Part shown: in pieces, positions 21,155-32,000 of the stretch
Numbering within the stretch: the stretch's first letter is position 1
Layout of the letters: each line of letters begins with the position of its first letter
Assembly: GCA_949825065.1 (NCBI GenBank)
Contig: OX463848.1
Span: forward strand, 35,431,491 to 35,495,490
Direction: 5' to 3'
Length of the DNA: 64,000 nt
From: Odontocerum albicorne
Taxonomy: Eukaryota > Arthropoda > Insecta > Trichoptera > Odontoceridae
Notes under the pieces: generated by a model
Told to the model about the DNA's origin: nothing
The model's database searches: none
What the model saw: only the letters and a program-made list of their open reading frames with translations
Program-made: the position numbers and the translations under genes

Positions 21155-21285
21155 GAAGAGTTCCATGGCTTAGTTTGCAAGACGTCTATCTCGAGCCCGG
21201 GGGTCGCGGTTTTGATTCCCGTTGGTAACCGATTTTTATCAAAAAGGGTTCTCTGGTTTTCTTTTACATATTTTTTGTTAGTATA
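21155..21285 (+). mobile_element. SINE-1 copy, 3'-truncated
   Basis: Head TTCCATGGCTTAGTTTGCAAG, GGGTCGCGGTTTTGATTCCCG, then body AAAAAGGGTTCTCTGGTTTTC. The tail is missing. Confidence 0.75.
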
Positions 21286-21554
21286 AAAATATTGAATTTT
21301 TTTTATTGCTATAAAATGTAATGAATTAAAATACATGTGTATGAATAATTTTATTTATAATGTAGAATTAATGCATACATACACCAATCAACATTCTGAT
21401 AAGTTGTCAACTAAAATAGTTTACCACGTAGGAGTAACGGTATGCCTTACAAAAAGGTTTTTTTCTCTCTTAAATTTATGGAACCACATGTTCACGTACC
21501 TACACAAATTACATTTTTTTTTGTTTACTATTTTACTTTTTTTATTATGTGATA

Positions 21555-21870
21555 CAACGTTTCTCAAAACGTGGGTCGTGGCCCCCGGAGAGGAACAATG
21601 ATATAATAGGGAAGTCGCTAAAATGAACAAAATGTACGTATACATTTATTTAAAAAGGAAAATCATTTATTTAAAAGCATACAGTGTCATGTTATATTAA
21701 CAATAGATATTCTTACTTGATACGTCTTATCGTATTTGTGCAGGTACATAATTTGTAAGGCCACGTGCACATGCATCAAGATATTAAGTTTTTGCAGGGT
21801 GGTTGCGATATGTTAATTTTATTTTTAATAATTTGGGGGGTCACAAGGATAAAAAGGTTGCGAAACAATG
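21555..21870. mobile_element. hAT-like non-autonomous element, decayed
   Basis: The left end CAACGTTTCTCAAAACGTGGG followed by CGTGGCCCCC pairs with the right end GGGGGTCACAAGG..AAAAAGGTTGCGAAACAATG. The termini match the CA..TG pattern and subterminal GGGTC blocks of hAT elements. The 8-bp flanks (ATGTGATA and ATGTCATG) only partly agree. Confidence 0.6.
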
Positions 21871-22004
21871 ATGTCATGAAACTTGATTGTTATTATCATA
21901 AACATTACGTTATTATTCTCTCAATTGGGTTAGACAAAGAGAATAAATCTCCACTTCATATTATCCTGGCGGACACTTTCGCTTCTGTCACATGGTCTAT
22001 CTAA

Positions 22005-22330
22005 TTGTGAAATGGCGTGTGCAGCTTTAGGAAGCACTCGAAGACAATCCTTTTTGGGAGAACTTTTCAAATTTTATGATTTAATATGAACACTAGTTAT
22101 AAACAATATACTCCAACTAAAGCCGAATGTGTCACCATCACATATCGAAAAATCTACATAGTAGTAGTTCGTTCTACTTTGTAGATCTTCAGATAAGTTT
22201 TTTTAATAGTTCATGTTCCTTGATAATCTGTCTGCGGTTTTATTTTTATCAAATGTGTTTTTTTTTACACATGCAAAGTCAGGAAAGTACCTGGTTTAAT
22301 GTCGGCAGCCACCATCTTCCTATCGGAGAT
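22005..22330 (+). mobile_element. LINE-C 3' end (UTR part)
   Basis: It contains GCAGCTTTAGGAAGCACTCG, the CACATATCGAAAAATCTACA segment, and GGCAGCCACCATCTTCCTATC. The same three blocks occur in the same order on the minus strand at 61840-62305, where the coding WNGLP tail is still attached. Confidence 0.7.
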
Positions 22331-22439
22331 GGCGTTATTTTGAAAACTTTGTTATCAATTTGCAGATCTTTTTTGCTTTTTTTTTCGCGACAATTACTGA
22401 ATTGGACTTCGTTCTGCTATTGGAAGTTTTGAGTATACC

Positions 22440-22740
22440 ATAACAATCTTGTCAGATAAAACGTGTTACTATGACATATCGGAAGATCAATAAAGGTGTC
22501 TTTGTAGTTCGTCTTCCTTTGGTAAGTTTTCTGCGGGTTTCTCATTAAATATATTTTTCTAAAAATATGCTCATGCGGGGAAGTACCTAATCTAATGGCC
22601 GCAATCATCACTTTCCTATTCCTACACTTTTGTAATATTTTTAATCCATCATAACTAGTGGAGTCGAATTACGAGATGGACCCCCTTCAGGAGAGTCTGC
22701 TTTCTAAACGACGTTGTGTAAATGTTTCTTTAATTATTTA
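22440..22740 (+). mobile_element. LINE-C 3' end
   Basis: Blocks in order: GACATATCGGAAGATC, GTTCGTCTTCCTTTGG, GGCCGCAATCATCACTTTCC, GGAGAGTCTGCTTTCTAAACG. It lacks the ATT-rich tail. Confidence 0.7.
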
Positions 22741-22767
22741 AATTATTGATAAATTGGTTCGTGCCAG

Positions 22768-22930
22768 TTAGATGAGGTTTATGGCCTAATTGATAACACA
22801 CATTTAGGGGGTTTGGCTTCAATTCCCGTTGATGCCCAAGTTTTTTTAAAAAGATTCTAGTCTTATTCTAGAATTTTGAGGAGAGGCATCCTAGAGAAAA
22901 CAGCCAGAAATGATGCATAATATATTTCTG
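22768..22930 (+). mobile_element. SINE-1 copy, decayed
   Basis: The head has TATGGCCTAATTGATAAC and GGCTTCAATTCCCGTTG, followed by AAAAAGATTCTAGTCT. The tail is not recognisable. Confidence 0.6.
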
Positions 22931-23309
22931 TACATATCACTCACTAATCGTGTTCAGAATACAGAATCAGATTTAACGTGGGCTTTCAAATTGTTGACAA
23001 ATCGTTTGTTGAACATTTCCTATGGCCCATAGCCCAGATTAATATTCCTGCTGATAGCTGTTTCGCCATATCGGAGGACAGGAAATGTCTCAGCGCTGAT
23101 TCACGAGCCACTCGAGGAAGACTGGTTCAATTATTCAGCCATCATGATGAGGTCGCCACTCGATAGTCTCTAATCTTATACAGAGAACGGATATCCGACG
23201 CAATGATTTACAATGCTGTCGATTTATTAATAAATACATCATAAATTCGACAGTTGACAGCATTTGCAATTATACAAGTATCACACACCAATAAATAATA
23301 AATATTTAC

Positions 23310-23436
23310 ATACATGCCATCACACCATTTTCTTGTTGGGGTAGGCAAAAAGACAGAGCACCAGACATTTCTGTCTCGATACACACATCCTTAGCCTCTT
23401 CTGCATCCATACAACTCCTACGATTTCTCGTTCTAT
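23310..23436 (-). pseudogene. LINE-A 3' terminal fragment
   Basis: A minus-strand piece covering only the last ~40 codons (complement of CTTGTTGGGGTAGGC and ACACACATCCTTAGCCTC), with a small deletion before CTCCTACGATTTCTC. Confidence 0.7.
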
Positions 23437-23501
23437 AAATATTGTAATGGAATAAAATAAACAACCTGAATTTGTTTATTTTCACTATATTTACTAGCAT
23501 A

Positions 23502-23624
23502 CAGTAGACTCTCGATTATCCGGGGTCGCATTAACCGGAACAATAAAAATATACAATTTTTTGTTTAGTAAAATATTTTGAAAAATTGATTTTTTTTCTG
23601 CCCCGGATAATCAAGAATCTACTG
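23502..23624. mobile_element. pogo/Tigger-like MITE (123 bp)
   Basis: Ends CAGTAGACTCTCGATTATCC and GGATAATCAAGAATCTACTG are inverted repeats of ~25 bp, of the type known from pogo/Tigger elements. TA flanks the left end; the right flank is mutated. A shorter relative with AACCCGGGG..AACCGGGG lies near 47010-47045. Confidence 0.8.
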
Positions 23625-23627
23625 TTT

Positions 23628-23850
23628 AACTCCGTGACCTAACTGGTAAGACGGGTGTGTCTCAACCCGGAGGTTGCGGGTTTGATACCTGTTAAAACCC
23701 ATAAGTTTTTAAAAAGAATTCCAGTCTAGTTTTCACTCAAGACCGACCCCTTTACCATACAATATTTCTGGTTGAACGGAAAAGATTTCCACATGGCAAT
23801 AAGCACGCCAGGTTGTATTGTAAACAATGAACGTGTAATACAATAACAAT
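23628..23850 (+). mobile_element. SINE-1 copy
   Basis: Head ACTCCGTGACCTAACTGGTAAG, CAACCCGGAGGTTGCGGG, TTTGATACC, body AATTCCAGTCTAGTTTTCACTC, and tail CGCCAGGTTGTATTGTAAACA. It abuts the pogo-like MITE within a few bases. Confidence 0.9.
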
Positions 23851-24201
23851 GCGCATATCAAAACTCACATTGTCCCTTTCTCAAGGGAATCAGTTAAACT
23901 AAATTGTAATAACAGTGTAAGTAACATTTAATTCCATTAGTTATGGATTTCCACAAAGTGACGACTGAACTGTTTTCATTCCAAAGTTTGTTTTCTCTGC
24001 CTCACCCAATAGGGGCACGGCGTGATAGTGATAATGATGTACTGTGTAAAGTAGAACATTTCGTTTATTCTAATGCAATAAGTTAAATTCAACACAGAAA
24101 ACTTAATCAAATACATGTTTTAAGGAGTCGTCAAATTAAAATTTCCGCTGTGAGAAAACTTGTTTGCAATACAATCCAAAATGGGTCTTTGCTGTCTATA
24201 G

Positions 24202-25094
24202 CATTGTTTTCCAGCCTTTTTAGTCTTAAAACCCCCCAAAATAAAATAAAATTAAGACTTCGCAACCCCTCTGCAAAAAAAACTTATTATATTGTTAATG
24301 CATCTATCCACACAAATGAAAATATTATTTCCGTTTGCCACGTCTTACCTTTGTGAAAAGGGAATTCGTGTATGGTAGTATTGAAAATTAAATACAGAAA
24401 TCGGCAGTCATAATTTGAAAACAAATTTATTTTATGTTAGTAATGTACTATAGATCCACGTACAGACAAACTTTGAAATTGAAAAGAAATACAACCATCA
24501 CAATGATTAACTTCATTAAAAAAAACAAATTGTCAATCTATAGAACCAGTTGTCATGTACTTAGAGTAGCAAAGTACAAATACTGCACCTAATCATTCAA
24601 GGCAAAATAGAAGGCCGAAGAGGTGTTGGCAGGAGGCAAATCTCCGACTCCGCAATATACGTGATTGGACTGGTATAAGGAACGTCGGGGATCTTTTTTG
24701 GGATGCCGGAGACAAATATGCTTACTCTCAGGTTAAATTCTACGTTGGGGAGACCTGACATGCCACTGGGAAGAAGAAGAAGATAGGACCAGTAACTGGC
24801 TTGGTTACCTTTTATCATTAAGTTTAATTATGATTACATTAATAAGGCTGCCTACTACACATTATCACTAGCTACGAGTATATAATAAAATAGATACACA
24901 GGAAGAACCATTGGAGAAAACAATATACGAGTATTACAATAACTTAGACTGTAATTTTTTTCAAATAAATTAGTTTTTTTTTTCAAAAACAGTGTTGTTT
25001 TTTGGTACACGTAGCTTACTTGTATTTTTGCAACCCCCCTAATATATCATCACAACCCCCCTGAGGGTTGCGACTCGCAGGTTGGGAGAGTGTG
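24202..25094. mobile_element. hAT-like element (893 bp) carrying a LINE-B fragment
   Basis: The left end CATTGTTTTCCAGCCTTTTT with AAAACCCCCC pairs with the right end CCCCCTGAGGGTTGCGACTC and CAGGTTGGGAGAGTGTG. The flanks GTCTATAG and ATCTATAG agree at 7 of 8 bases, as expected for an aged hAT duplication. No transposase is seen. A LINE-B tail occupies the middle. Confidence 0.75.
24590..24835 (+). pseudogene. LINE-B RT tail
   Basis: The plus strand encodes IQGKIEGRRGVGRRQIS, then in another frame LRNIRDWTGIRNVGDLFWDA. This is a typical extreme C-terminus of an RTE- or Jockey-like insect non-LTR RT. It is nested in the hAT-like element. One frameshift lies near 24645. Confidence 0.75.
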
Positions 25095-25249
25095 ATCTAT
25101 AGCAGGAGTACACAAGCAGTCGATCGCGACATGCTTTAAAATAGATCTTTACTCTTTCTTCCATTGCATATACTATAAGATAATATTTAGTCGATTCTAA
25201 TAAGAAATACGACGAAATGAAAATGTGAAAGTGTTAACGTGAAATATAA

Positions 25250-25368
25250 AGTTAACTACCATACCGAATGACGACTAATATTAATAAAACTATCTTCCAT
25301 ACCGAATGACGACTAATATAATTAAAGTTATCTACCATACCGAATGACGACTAATATGATTAATTTAA
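25250..25368. repeat. 37-38-bp tandem repeat, 3 units
   Basis: CCATACCGAATGACGACTAA occurs at 25259, 25297 and 25334, each followed by TAT and an AT-rich linker. Confidence 0.85.
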
Positions 25369-25369
25369 C

Positions 25370-26020
25370 CATGTAAAAAAATCTAAATAAAAATATTTAA
25401 CTATTGTATCCTATTATACAATAGTTTTGTATTTTTTCTTGTACACTGGTAGATTGTGACATCGCCCTTGAAAAAAAAGAAGCTCGCGTGTTGAAACAAG
25501 TTGGGCAGTCCTGGTATGGATTTATTGAGCCTTATCTTTATCAACAGCATGCCTTCTACATGACACAGACGTCACTCCCAGGATACGACAGTCGATCATG
25601 ACAATTTCCAACAATCTCAGTATAGATCTCCCTACATTCATACGGCACATAGTCATTAGAATATTACATTTGGTTTCAATATGAAAAAGCTTAATGTATG
25701 TATAATATCGACTGATAGTCTGTAAGAACTTTTAGAACGAGATCTCCTCGTTATCTCATAAAGCGTGATATTTGGATAAATACAATTCTATATACAAAAT
25801 ATGTAGCCTGAAGCACTTGACATATCACGTCCACATGGCAATTTTCCAGACGAGACGTATAAAAAACACGTTGAATTATCTGCAAGTCAGCTTTCGTTTT
25901 TGTTTGTTTCTTCTCTCCGAGTACATTTCGTGGACGTAGTTTGTAAAACTATTGACCCACTTTTTACAAACACATCAATTAAACACGGTTCCTCAATCTC
26001 AACATAGTAGAATCTTAAAA
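25370..26020. other. Unassigned sequence
   Basis: No repeat family or gene is recognised. Two slightly GC-richer patches (25500-25620 and 25840-25930) have no convincing frame. Confidence 0.4.
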
Positions 26021-26021
26021 C

Positions 26022-26210
26022 ATGTTTATTTATTTATTTGACACTTTTATTGTAAATACAATATGATGGGCTTATTGCCAGACCGCAACCTCTTCCAACT
26101 AACTAGACAAAAGTAAATGAAGCAAGCTACATAGTCGTAAAAAGCATTCAAATGTTTATCCATCTCCATGAAATCCATGAACACATACGTGGGGTACAAA
26201 ACAAGTCCTG
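26022..26210 (-). mobile_element. LINE-S 3' tail
   Basis: It starts with the complement of the TAAATAAATAAA tail and AATACAATATGATGGGCTTA..GACCGCAACCTCTTCC. It then shares AGTAAATGAAGCAAG and AAAAGCATTCAAATG with the copy at 26475. The coding part is absent. Confidence 0.7.
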
Positions 26211-26474
26211 TTACATCGCGAATCGGGAGTTGATGGTGATGATGGAAAATACCCACTTTCTTCAACAATTTATTTAAATAACGACTAGGGATCAACCCAA
26301 AGGGACTCTTCTCCCGGTAGCGCCACATCTGAGTGTGAAAAGGACACTGGCAACTACGGGCTTAGTGTCCGTGTCACGAGAGAAGGAAAATGATTAGCAA
26401 CGCACAAAACACACTTCTAAAGACCTGGAGATCAAACAGTCTAGCAAATTGTCAGTACTTTCACAAAAAACTTA

Positions 26475-26865
26475 TTATATTTATTCATTTATTTATTTAA
26501 CACTTTTATTGCAAATACAATCCAGCGGGTCTATTGCCAGGTGGCCATCTCTTCCAATAAACCAGACAAAAGTAAATGAAGCAAGTTACATGTCGCAAAA
26601 AGCATTCAAATGTTTATCCATCTCCATAAAATCTATGAACACATACGTGAGCATATGCCCACAAAGGCGAAAAATCGCCCGAACTTTCATTTTCATATAA
26701 AGTGAGATATCATCAATCAAAGGAAAAGGAAGGGATGATGGAGAGGAAAGGAAAAAAAATCAGGAATGAAACACGTTATATTACTGACTAGAAATTAAGA
26801 GGTTTTTCAGTCGCTTTTTAAAGTAAAAAAAGAGGAGCTGTGAACTGGATAAGCCAATTTCTGTT
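26475..26865 (-). mobile_element. LINE-S 3' end
   Basis: Tail complement TTATTTAACACTTTTATTGC, UTR, and the purine-rich block GATGGAGAGGAAAGG, then GAATGAAACACGTTATATTAC, then the FKKRLKK-like coding stretch. A deletion removes the WNQLP part near 26822. Its sequence at GTTATATTAC shows the empty site for the micro-insertion at 43125. Confidence 0.8.
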
Positions 26866-26984
26866 TGAGCGTATGCTAGTCCATGATAGGAAAGACTGAA
26901 ATTTTTCGGCGAGATAAGAGGGGTGAGAATATTAGGATATGCAAGCGAAATTTAGACGTGGCAATAAAGTTATACATATTATAT

Positions 26985-27315
26985 ATACCTACATACTATC
27001 ACGCTGTTTCAATGGCAGAGAGGACAAGACACCAGACCTTCTTAACTCGACACACATATTCAGCTACTTCCACATCCATAAACCTCTCAAATAGATCCTT
27101 GAATTTATCTTACCTCTTATAAAATATCACTAACATAATCCAACAATTCTTTCTTTGGTATTCCTCTACCACGCCTTCCACTCACATCTGCATTGTATAT
27201 TTATTTGTTAATCTTTTTTCATTATTTTGTTCCACATCAGCCTTAAGTTCCAATACACCCCTACTCACTTCATTCCGTAGTATATCATACATTGTCATCC
27301 CATGTATTCCTTGTT
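26985..27315 (-). pseudogene. LINE-A 3' end
   Basis: The minus-strand copy runs from ACTATCACGCTGTTTC up to the TVMYDRI-like region at CCCATGTATTCC. A small repeat GTTGCCTACTCCAATATA (twice) flanks its 5' side at 27323-27368. Confidence 0.75.
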
Positions 27316-27399
27316 GTTGCCTACTCCAATATAAACGAGTATATTGTCCTTGTTGCCTACTCCAATATATATTTGTAATGTTTAATCAGCACTTGTGCG

Positions 27400-27600
27400 T
27401 CTCGACCCGGCCACGAGTGTATAGGCATAACGAGTTCTCCAAATCCACCGCCGAGAAGGCGGCCGCAGACGCAGCCGTGGGCTGCCGAGGACTACTGCAG
27501 CCACTCTTCACCTAATCTGGAGGTGCTCGCTGCTCGCTCCTCGCTGCACACTGCCAACTGTGCATTCATCTCTTCCTCCTGCTGTACCTGGATATCCTTA
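27400..27600. other. GC-rich block, possible exon
   Basis: About 200 bp of clearly higher GC content than its surroundings, beginning just after TTTAATCAG (a possible acceptor). One plus frame is open across most of it, with proline- and arginine-rich content, and a minus frame is also open. I do not recognise a protein. It could be an exon, a CpG-rich regulatory patch or an old transposon. Confidence 0.3.
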
Positions 27601-27645
27601 AAATATTAAAAATACAAAGACATTTAAATATGTAAAATAAATTAC

Positions 27646-27714
27646 CGTATTTTTCGGACCATGTGACGCACCTATTTACTGAGAATATCGTCTTATGGTC
27701 CAAAGGTAGGTGAT
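27646..27714. mobile_element. Terminus of a CCGTATTTTTCGGAC-type DNA transposon
   Basis: TA-CCGTATTTTTCGGACCATG followed by ACGCACC is a transposon end type common in animal genomes. The right part CGTCTTATGGTCC is a partial inverted copy, so this may be a very short, decayed MITE. Confidence 0.5.
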
Positions 27715-27719
27715 ACGTG

Positions 27720-28140
27720 GTAATAGGTCCCTGCAGGAAATTTACTCTTAGACCGTTTTACAAATTTGTGTTTCTGTTATTTAACATATATACTGCTTAT
27801 CATAAATTCTTGTAGCGCTCTTAATCAAAGCAAAAAAAATACGCTGTGTACAAAAATTCTACCTAACAAAATACTGCAGCAGATTAAACTGTCATGAAAC
27901 TTTGATCTCCTTACCATTGGAACTTTTGGTTTGATCTATCAACACTGTGTAGTTGTTGAAGTGCAACATCTTGTACACAATACTCATTCATGCAAATACT
28001 TATTTTATCCGCAGGATGGCTAATGCGGAATCGCCTATCATTTAGTGATGTTTATAAACTACTTTTTAAAATAAAATAAAAACATATAGTATTGTATGAT
28101 ACTATTCATTACGAAACAACTCTATACAAGTGATCAATTT
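27720..28140. other. Unassigned sequence
   Basis: AT-rich, with no recognised repeat or gene. Confidence 0.4.
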
Positions 28141-28590
28141 ATTTATATTATAATAGGCAGCTTATCAAAAGGACTAAGCCACCTATCTGTGGGCTTTGGA
28201 CAATGTGTTATTAACATAATATAGGCAGATAACTAAGACGACTTAGTCACATATCTGTGAATTTCTAGTAAGTTGAAAATAACATTTTAAAATTTTATAT
28301 CATTGAAACCCTAAAAACCCTATAATCATAAAAATGCCACGCATCAACATATCATCATCATCAAACAATATAAAATCGGTTGTACTATCAAACAATATTA
28401 ATTGGTAGTGCGTATGTAAGAATATAAGTTATAGAGACGATTTGACATTTAGAACAATAATGTCTCTCAATTAGAAAATAATGTCTCTCAGGTAGAACAA
28501 TAATGTCTCTCAGGTAGAAAAATAGCACATACTCGTATGAATTTGGTCAATTTATTTCAATAGTTATTTTAGGTAGAAAACTTAATCACA

Positions 28591-28598
28591 TACGAGTA
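28591..28598 (+). other. TA-CGAG-TA micro-insertion (paired)
   Basis: CACATACGAGTATATGTG against CACATATATGTG in a sister unit of the same repeat field near 29440. The six extra bases are exact. Confidence 0.75.
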
Positions 28599-28679
28599 TA
28601 TGTGAGTTTGGTCAATTTATTAATACGATTATTATAGAGAACTTAGTCATACTTCAGTAGACTTTGGACACATAATTAT

Positions 28680-28894
28680 TTTTATTATTCAGCTTTTGGC
28701 CCTCACATGGTGTGTCTTCTCCAACCAGATCACAGCATCCGGTGTCAGGTTGTGCAGCTCCTGCACACCTCCAGAGAACGCATACAGAGTGCGATCTAGT
28801 TCATAACTGAATTTCCCAGCACTCACAGAAAGGCGACTCCGCTGGGCCCCACTTAGACATAGCATATGCAACGCGGCCCACTCTGCATCAACTC
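28680..28894 (-). CDS. Probable terminal exon of an unidentified gene
   Basis: Read on the minus strand, a possible acceptor (TCTAAATAG) precedes position 28894. The frame VDAEWAALHMLCLSGAQRSR..LSVSAGKFSYELDRTLYAFS..HVRAKS then runs 67 codons to TGA at 28691-28689. AATAAA (28686-28681) follows within a few bases. Composition is balanced and non-repetitive, unlike the surrounding AT-rich repeats, and codon content looks like real protein. I do not recognise the family. No upstream exon was found to the right on the minus strand. A processed or fragmentary pseudogene is the alternative. Confidence 0.5.
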
Positions 28895-29559
28895 CTATTT
28901 AGAGTACATAATTATTTCCGATATATATGTAGGGAAAACTTAGACAACCCCACCGTCGGGTCTTCCACAAGATGCATATTTTTTACGTCAAACTCCGCCA
29001 TTTATCGGCGATCGGTTTGTCATGTATTTGCTCCAGAGTCTTCCAGACTGGACTACGGGAGGTAAGACGTAGTAGCGGTGATTCTCATGTTTCCATAATA
29101 ACGTTAAGGCAGTTAATCGATTTGCGATTTTATTATTGAAGCTAGTCATATATTATTAGTAGAGATTTTAGTCACAAGTTGTAGGTTTTAGTCAATTTAT
29201 CGTTGTTATTATTACAATAATTATTTGTGTTATTATTATTCTTATTACAGTTGTATGTAGAGAATCAAGAGAACTTAGTCACACATCTGTGGGCTTTGGT
29301 AAAATTATTATTATTATAAGAAGTAGTAGAGAATTTAGTCACAAAGTTGTACATTTTAGTCAATTGATCATTATTTTTATAATGATAATTTATATTTCTC
29401 TTCTTATTATAATTGTAAGTAGAGAATCACGAGAACTTAGTCACATATATGTGGGCTTTGGTCAATTTATTAATATTATTATAAACACATGATCAAGAGA
29501 ACTCACTCACATGTTAATGTTTTTTGGTCGATTTATAATAATTTGAATTAACATTAACA

Positions 29560-30242
29560 CCCTGTAAATTGTTTCATTACCCTGTAAACAAAAAGGAATT
29601 GCAAAAAGAGATCCAAGATCTCACTCAGTTATAAATTGACCAAAAGCCTCGGATATACATTCTGATCAATTGTCAGTCAACAGATGTGAAAACTTTCGCG
29701 CATTTCTTTTATTTTACTATTTTACTTTTGTTTACATTATTTGAACCAACAGAAATTGGATTGTTTGTCAGGTAGTGTATCACTTATATACACAAAGCGA
29801 GTAATAAATAATAATCCTAGGTAAATATTATTTCTTCTACCTGTATTTGCGTTGTCAGAATGATGGCTGTGCTGAGAGCATTGGGTATATTTAGTCCCTC
29901 TCAGACTGCAATGGGCTGACGCAAAACTTCTGTTGACGTCAGCCTGTTGTCACGGATTCTTCGATTCGTTCTTGTCGCGTGATCTTACGTAATGCTTTGC
30001 TCGAATATGAGGTTAAGTTCAATCCAATTACCCAATCAATCTGAATTGCGCAACGTTGGATCGTTTGGATTGACAGGGATTTTAGTTTAATATGGTACAT
30101 AATAAAGAAACAAACCATTGTACCCTCTGTTCAAAATTGATTGCTGCGCACTACATAGAATTCTCCGCGCATTATGTAAAAATAAAGAAAAATTATAACA
30201 TATTTCTAAATTCAGCGAAAAATTTATGACACTTCGCAACGA
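29560..30242. other. Unassigned sequence
   Basis: GC is higher around 29860-30080, without a convincing frame. No repeat family is recognised. Confidence 0.4.
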
Positions 30243-30399
30243 TGTAACGATGTTCAGTAACTTTAATTATTTTATCAACTTTAATATAACCCTCAATTCT
30301 AATAAATAGCAAGTTATTTAGGTAAATACATTACATAAGGTTATATTGGAGCAAATTTGTGAGCTGTCACAGGACTCATCCTATAATTTCCGAACTATA
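30243..30399. mobile_element. MITE-P copy, left end missing
   Basis: It starts at AACGATGTTCAGTAAC and runs to the intact right end GAGCTGTCACAGGACTCATC..CCGAACTATA. The left inverted repeat is gone. Confidence 0.85.
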
Positions 30400-30639
30400 C
30401 CTAATTGTTTTCGAGAATTTTAAAGCTATTTATTCGTGAGATGTTTTATCAGTTTTCGTTTTTTTTTAAATTTGTTGATAATTTTTATAATGAAATATAC
30501 AAATCACTCCCCTTTCTACTTAGGTGTATGACCGTACTAAGGCAAGTAGATGATATAAAACCAAATTTAAAAAATTAAAGAAACATACTGAATAGTCATA
30601 TATTTTTTTTAATTGGAAACATTGTATTGTAATGTATTA

Positions 30640-30842
30640 AACTTTCATTGTATACAGTACAGCCTAGCGGGATTATTGCCATGTGGCAATCTCTTCCAAT
30701 CAACCAGAAATATGTTAAAGAAGCCTTAAGTGAAAACCAGATTGGAATCCATTAAAAAAATCTGGGTCCTAACGGGAATCGAACCCGCAACCTCCGAGTT
30801 GGGAGACAGGCGTCTTACCAACTAGGCTATGGAAGTCGTCAT
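30640..30842 (-). mobile_element. SINE-1 copy, near full length
   Basis: The complement reads as head CTTCCATAGCCTAGTTGG with TAAGACGCCTGTCTCCCAAC and GGGTTCGATTCCCG (perfect B box), body GATTCCAATCTGGTTTTCAC, and tail with GATTGCCACATGGCAATAA. The left side is the tail with TTTCATTGTATACAGTACAG. Confidence 0.93.
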
Positions 30843-31504
30843 TTATTCATTTTATGAAGGATCAATCACTGATTTGCGGACACAAATGGCACTCATCAAT
30901 TGACATAAATGAAGGAAAAGGAAACTGCACATGAAATACAATACTTCTCCATTGTATGATTTTGATCCAATTTAAGTTTTCATCTTGGGTTAGCGTTTTC
31001 TCTTACAATAGTAAATCAGGTCTGAATATTTTTCAGCTGTTTTATGATTTAAGTTTTAGATTATCGTATATTTCAATATTTCGTATGGATTTAAACAATG
31101 CGTTAATAACTTCGGAGTATTTAAGTAATGCGTTAAATCGTTAGCAAATGTTGTATTTTTCTCAATCTTACATTTCTTCATCTTTTTTCATTTTTTATCC
31201 AATCTTTTCTAATTACATAAAATTGTTAACAAGACCTCACTGCAGCCTTGCGGAAGACCAAATCAGTCTTCGTTGGTATCTGTACATCACATTTAAAACT
31301 AATCTTAGTGTTAACATAATTATATTTACATTACTGTGTGATAAACCGCCGATGATATATTGTAAGAAGTTTAAGTAAATATTGAGAGAAATCGTAGGAG
31401 CTGTGTGAGAAGGTGTGTGAAAAAGGCTTTCTACGATTATTTTACAAATACGTGATTATATTGATACATCTTCTCAACCATATTGAGACAAAATAAAAAG
31501 CTCA

Positions 31505-31815
31505 CGCATTCGTGGAAGCCTAGGTGTTACAAACATCAACAGTAAGCTGGAGGAGAGGCAATTGGGATGGTATGGGCACGTTGGACGCAGAGCATCCGAT
31601 CACATTGTGAACCAGGCAATCTTCATGGATCTTCCTCGAATAACAACCAGAGGAAGACCAAAGAATTCATGGGTGGTGCAAAAAGATAACCTGATGCAGA
31701 GGCACGGTCTGGGGGACGTAGTCCGGGACAGAAGAGCATACAACCTGAGGACGAGGAGAGCTGACCCCAACAGTATTCGCAGACAGTGAGTTGGGATGGA
31801 GCCAGGGAGAAGAAG
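31505..31815 (+). pseudogene. Non-LTR RT C-terminal fragment (third type)
   Basis: The plus strand encodes RGSLGVTNINSKLEERQ, then LGWYGHVGRRASDHIVNQ, RGRPKNSWVVQKDNLM and LGDVVRDRRAYNLRTRRADP, ending at a stop (31789). This is a complete and little-damaged RT tail distinct from LINE-A and LINE-B. It is flanked on both sides by copies of ACCATATTGA..TATCTTCT, so it sits in a small local repeat. Confidence 0.8.
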
Positions 31816-31879
31816 ATCTTCTAAACCATATTGATATATTTTCTGAACCATATTGATATATCTTCTGAACAATAAAAAA

Positions 31880-32000
31880 TATGAAAAAGAAGCCTAATTA
31901 AAACCAGACAAGAACCCTTTTTGAAAATAACATGTTACCAACAGGAATCGAACCAGCAACCTCTCGATTGGCAAACATGCGTCTTTCCTAGTTTTAAGAC
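31880..32000 (-). mobile_element. SINE-1 copy, truncated
   Basis: The complement shows a B box (GCTGGTTCGATTCCTG), a decayed A box, and the body AAGGGTTCTTGTCTGG. The tail is missing. Confidence 0.7.

Larger units (their letters stand above)
28140..29560. repeat. Degenerate repeat field with CTTAGTCACATATxTGTGGGCTTTGG motif
   Basis: A motif of roughly GAGAACTTAGTCACATAT followed by TGTGGGCTTTGGTCAATTTA and an ATT-rich spacer recurs about nine times, at uneven spacing of 60-160 bp. It has diverged. Inside it, 28445-28522 is a ~26-bp tandem repeat (AATAATGTCTCTCA, three units). The probable exon at 28680-28894 is embedded in this field. Confidence 0.7.

Noticed and set aside
24876..24933. Micro-insertions at all 24 octamers
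   Set aside because: Only six have a sister copy showing the empty site. The other eighteen are counted as candidates and not listed as separate features.
27330..27345. AACGAGTA near 27335 as a further micro-insertion
   Set aside because: The left base pair is AA, not TA, so it fails the exact octamer.
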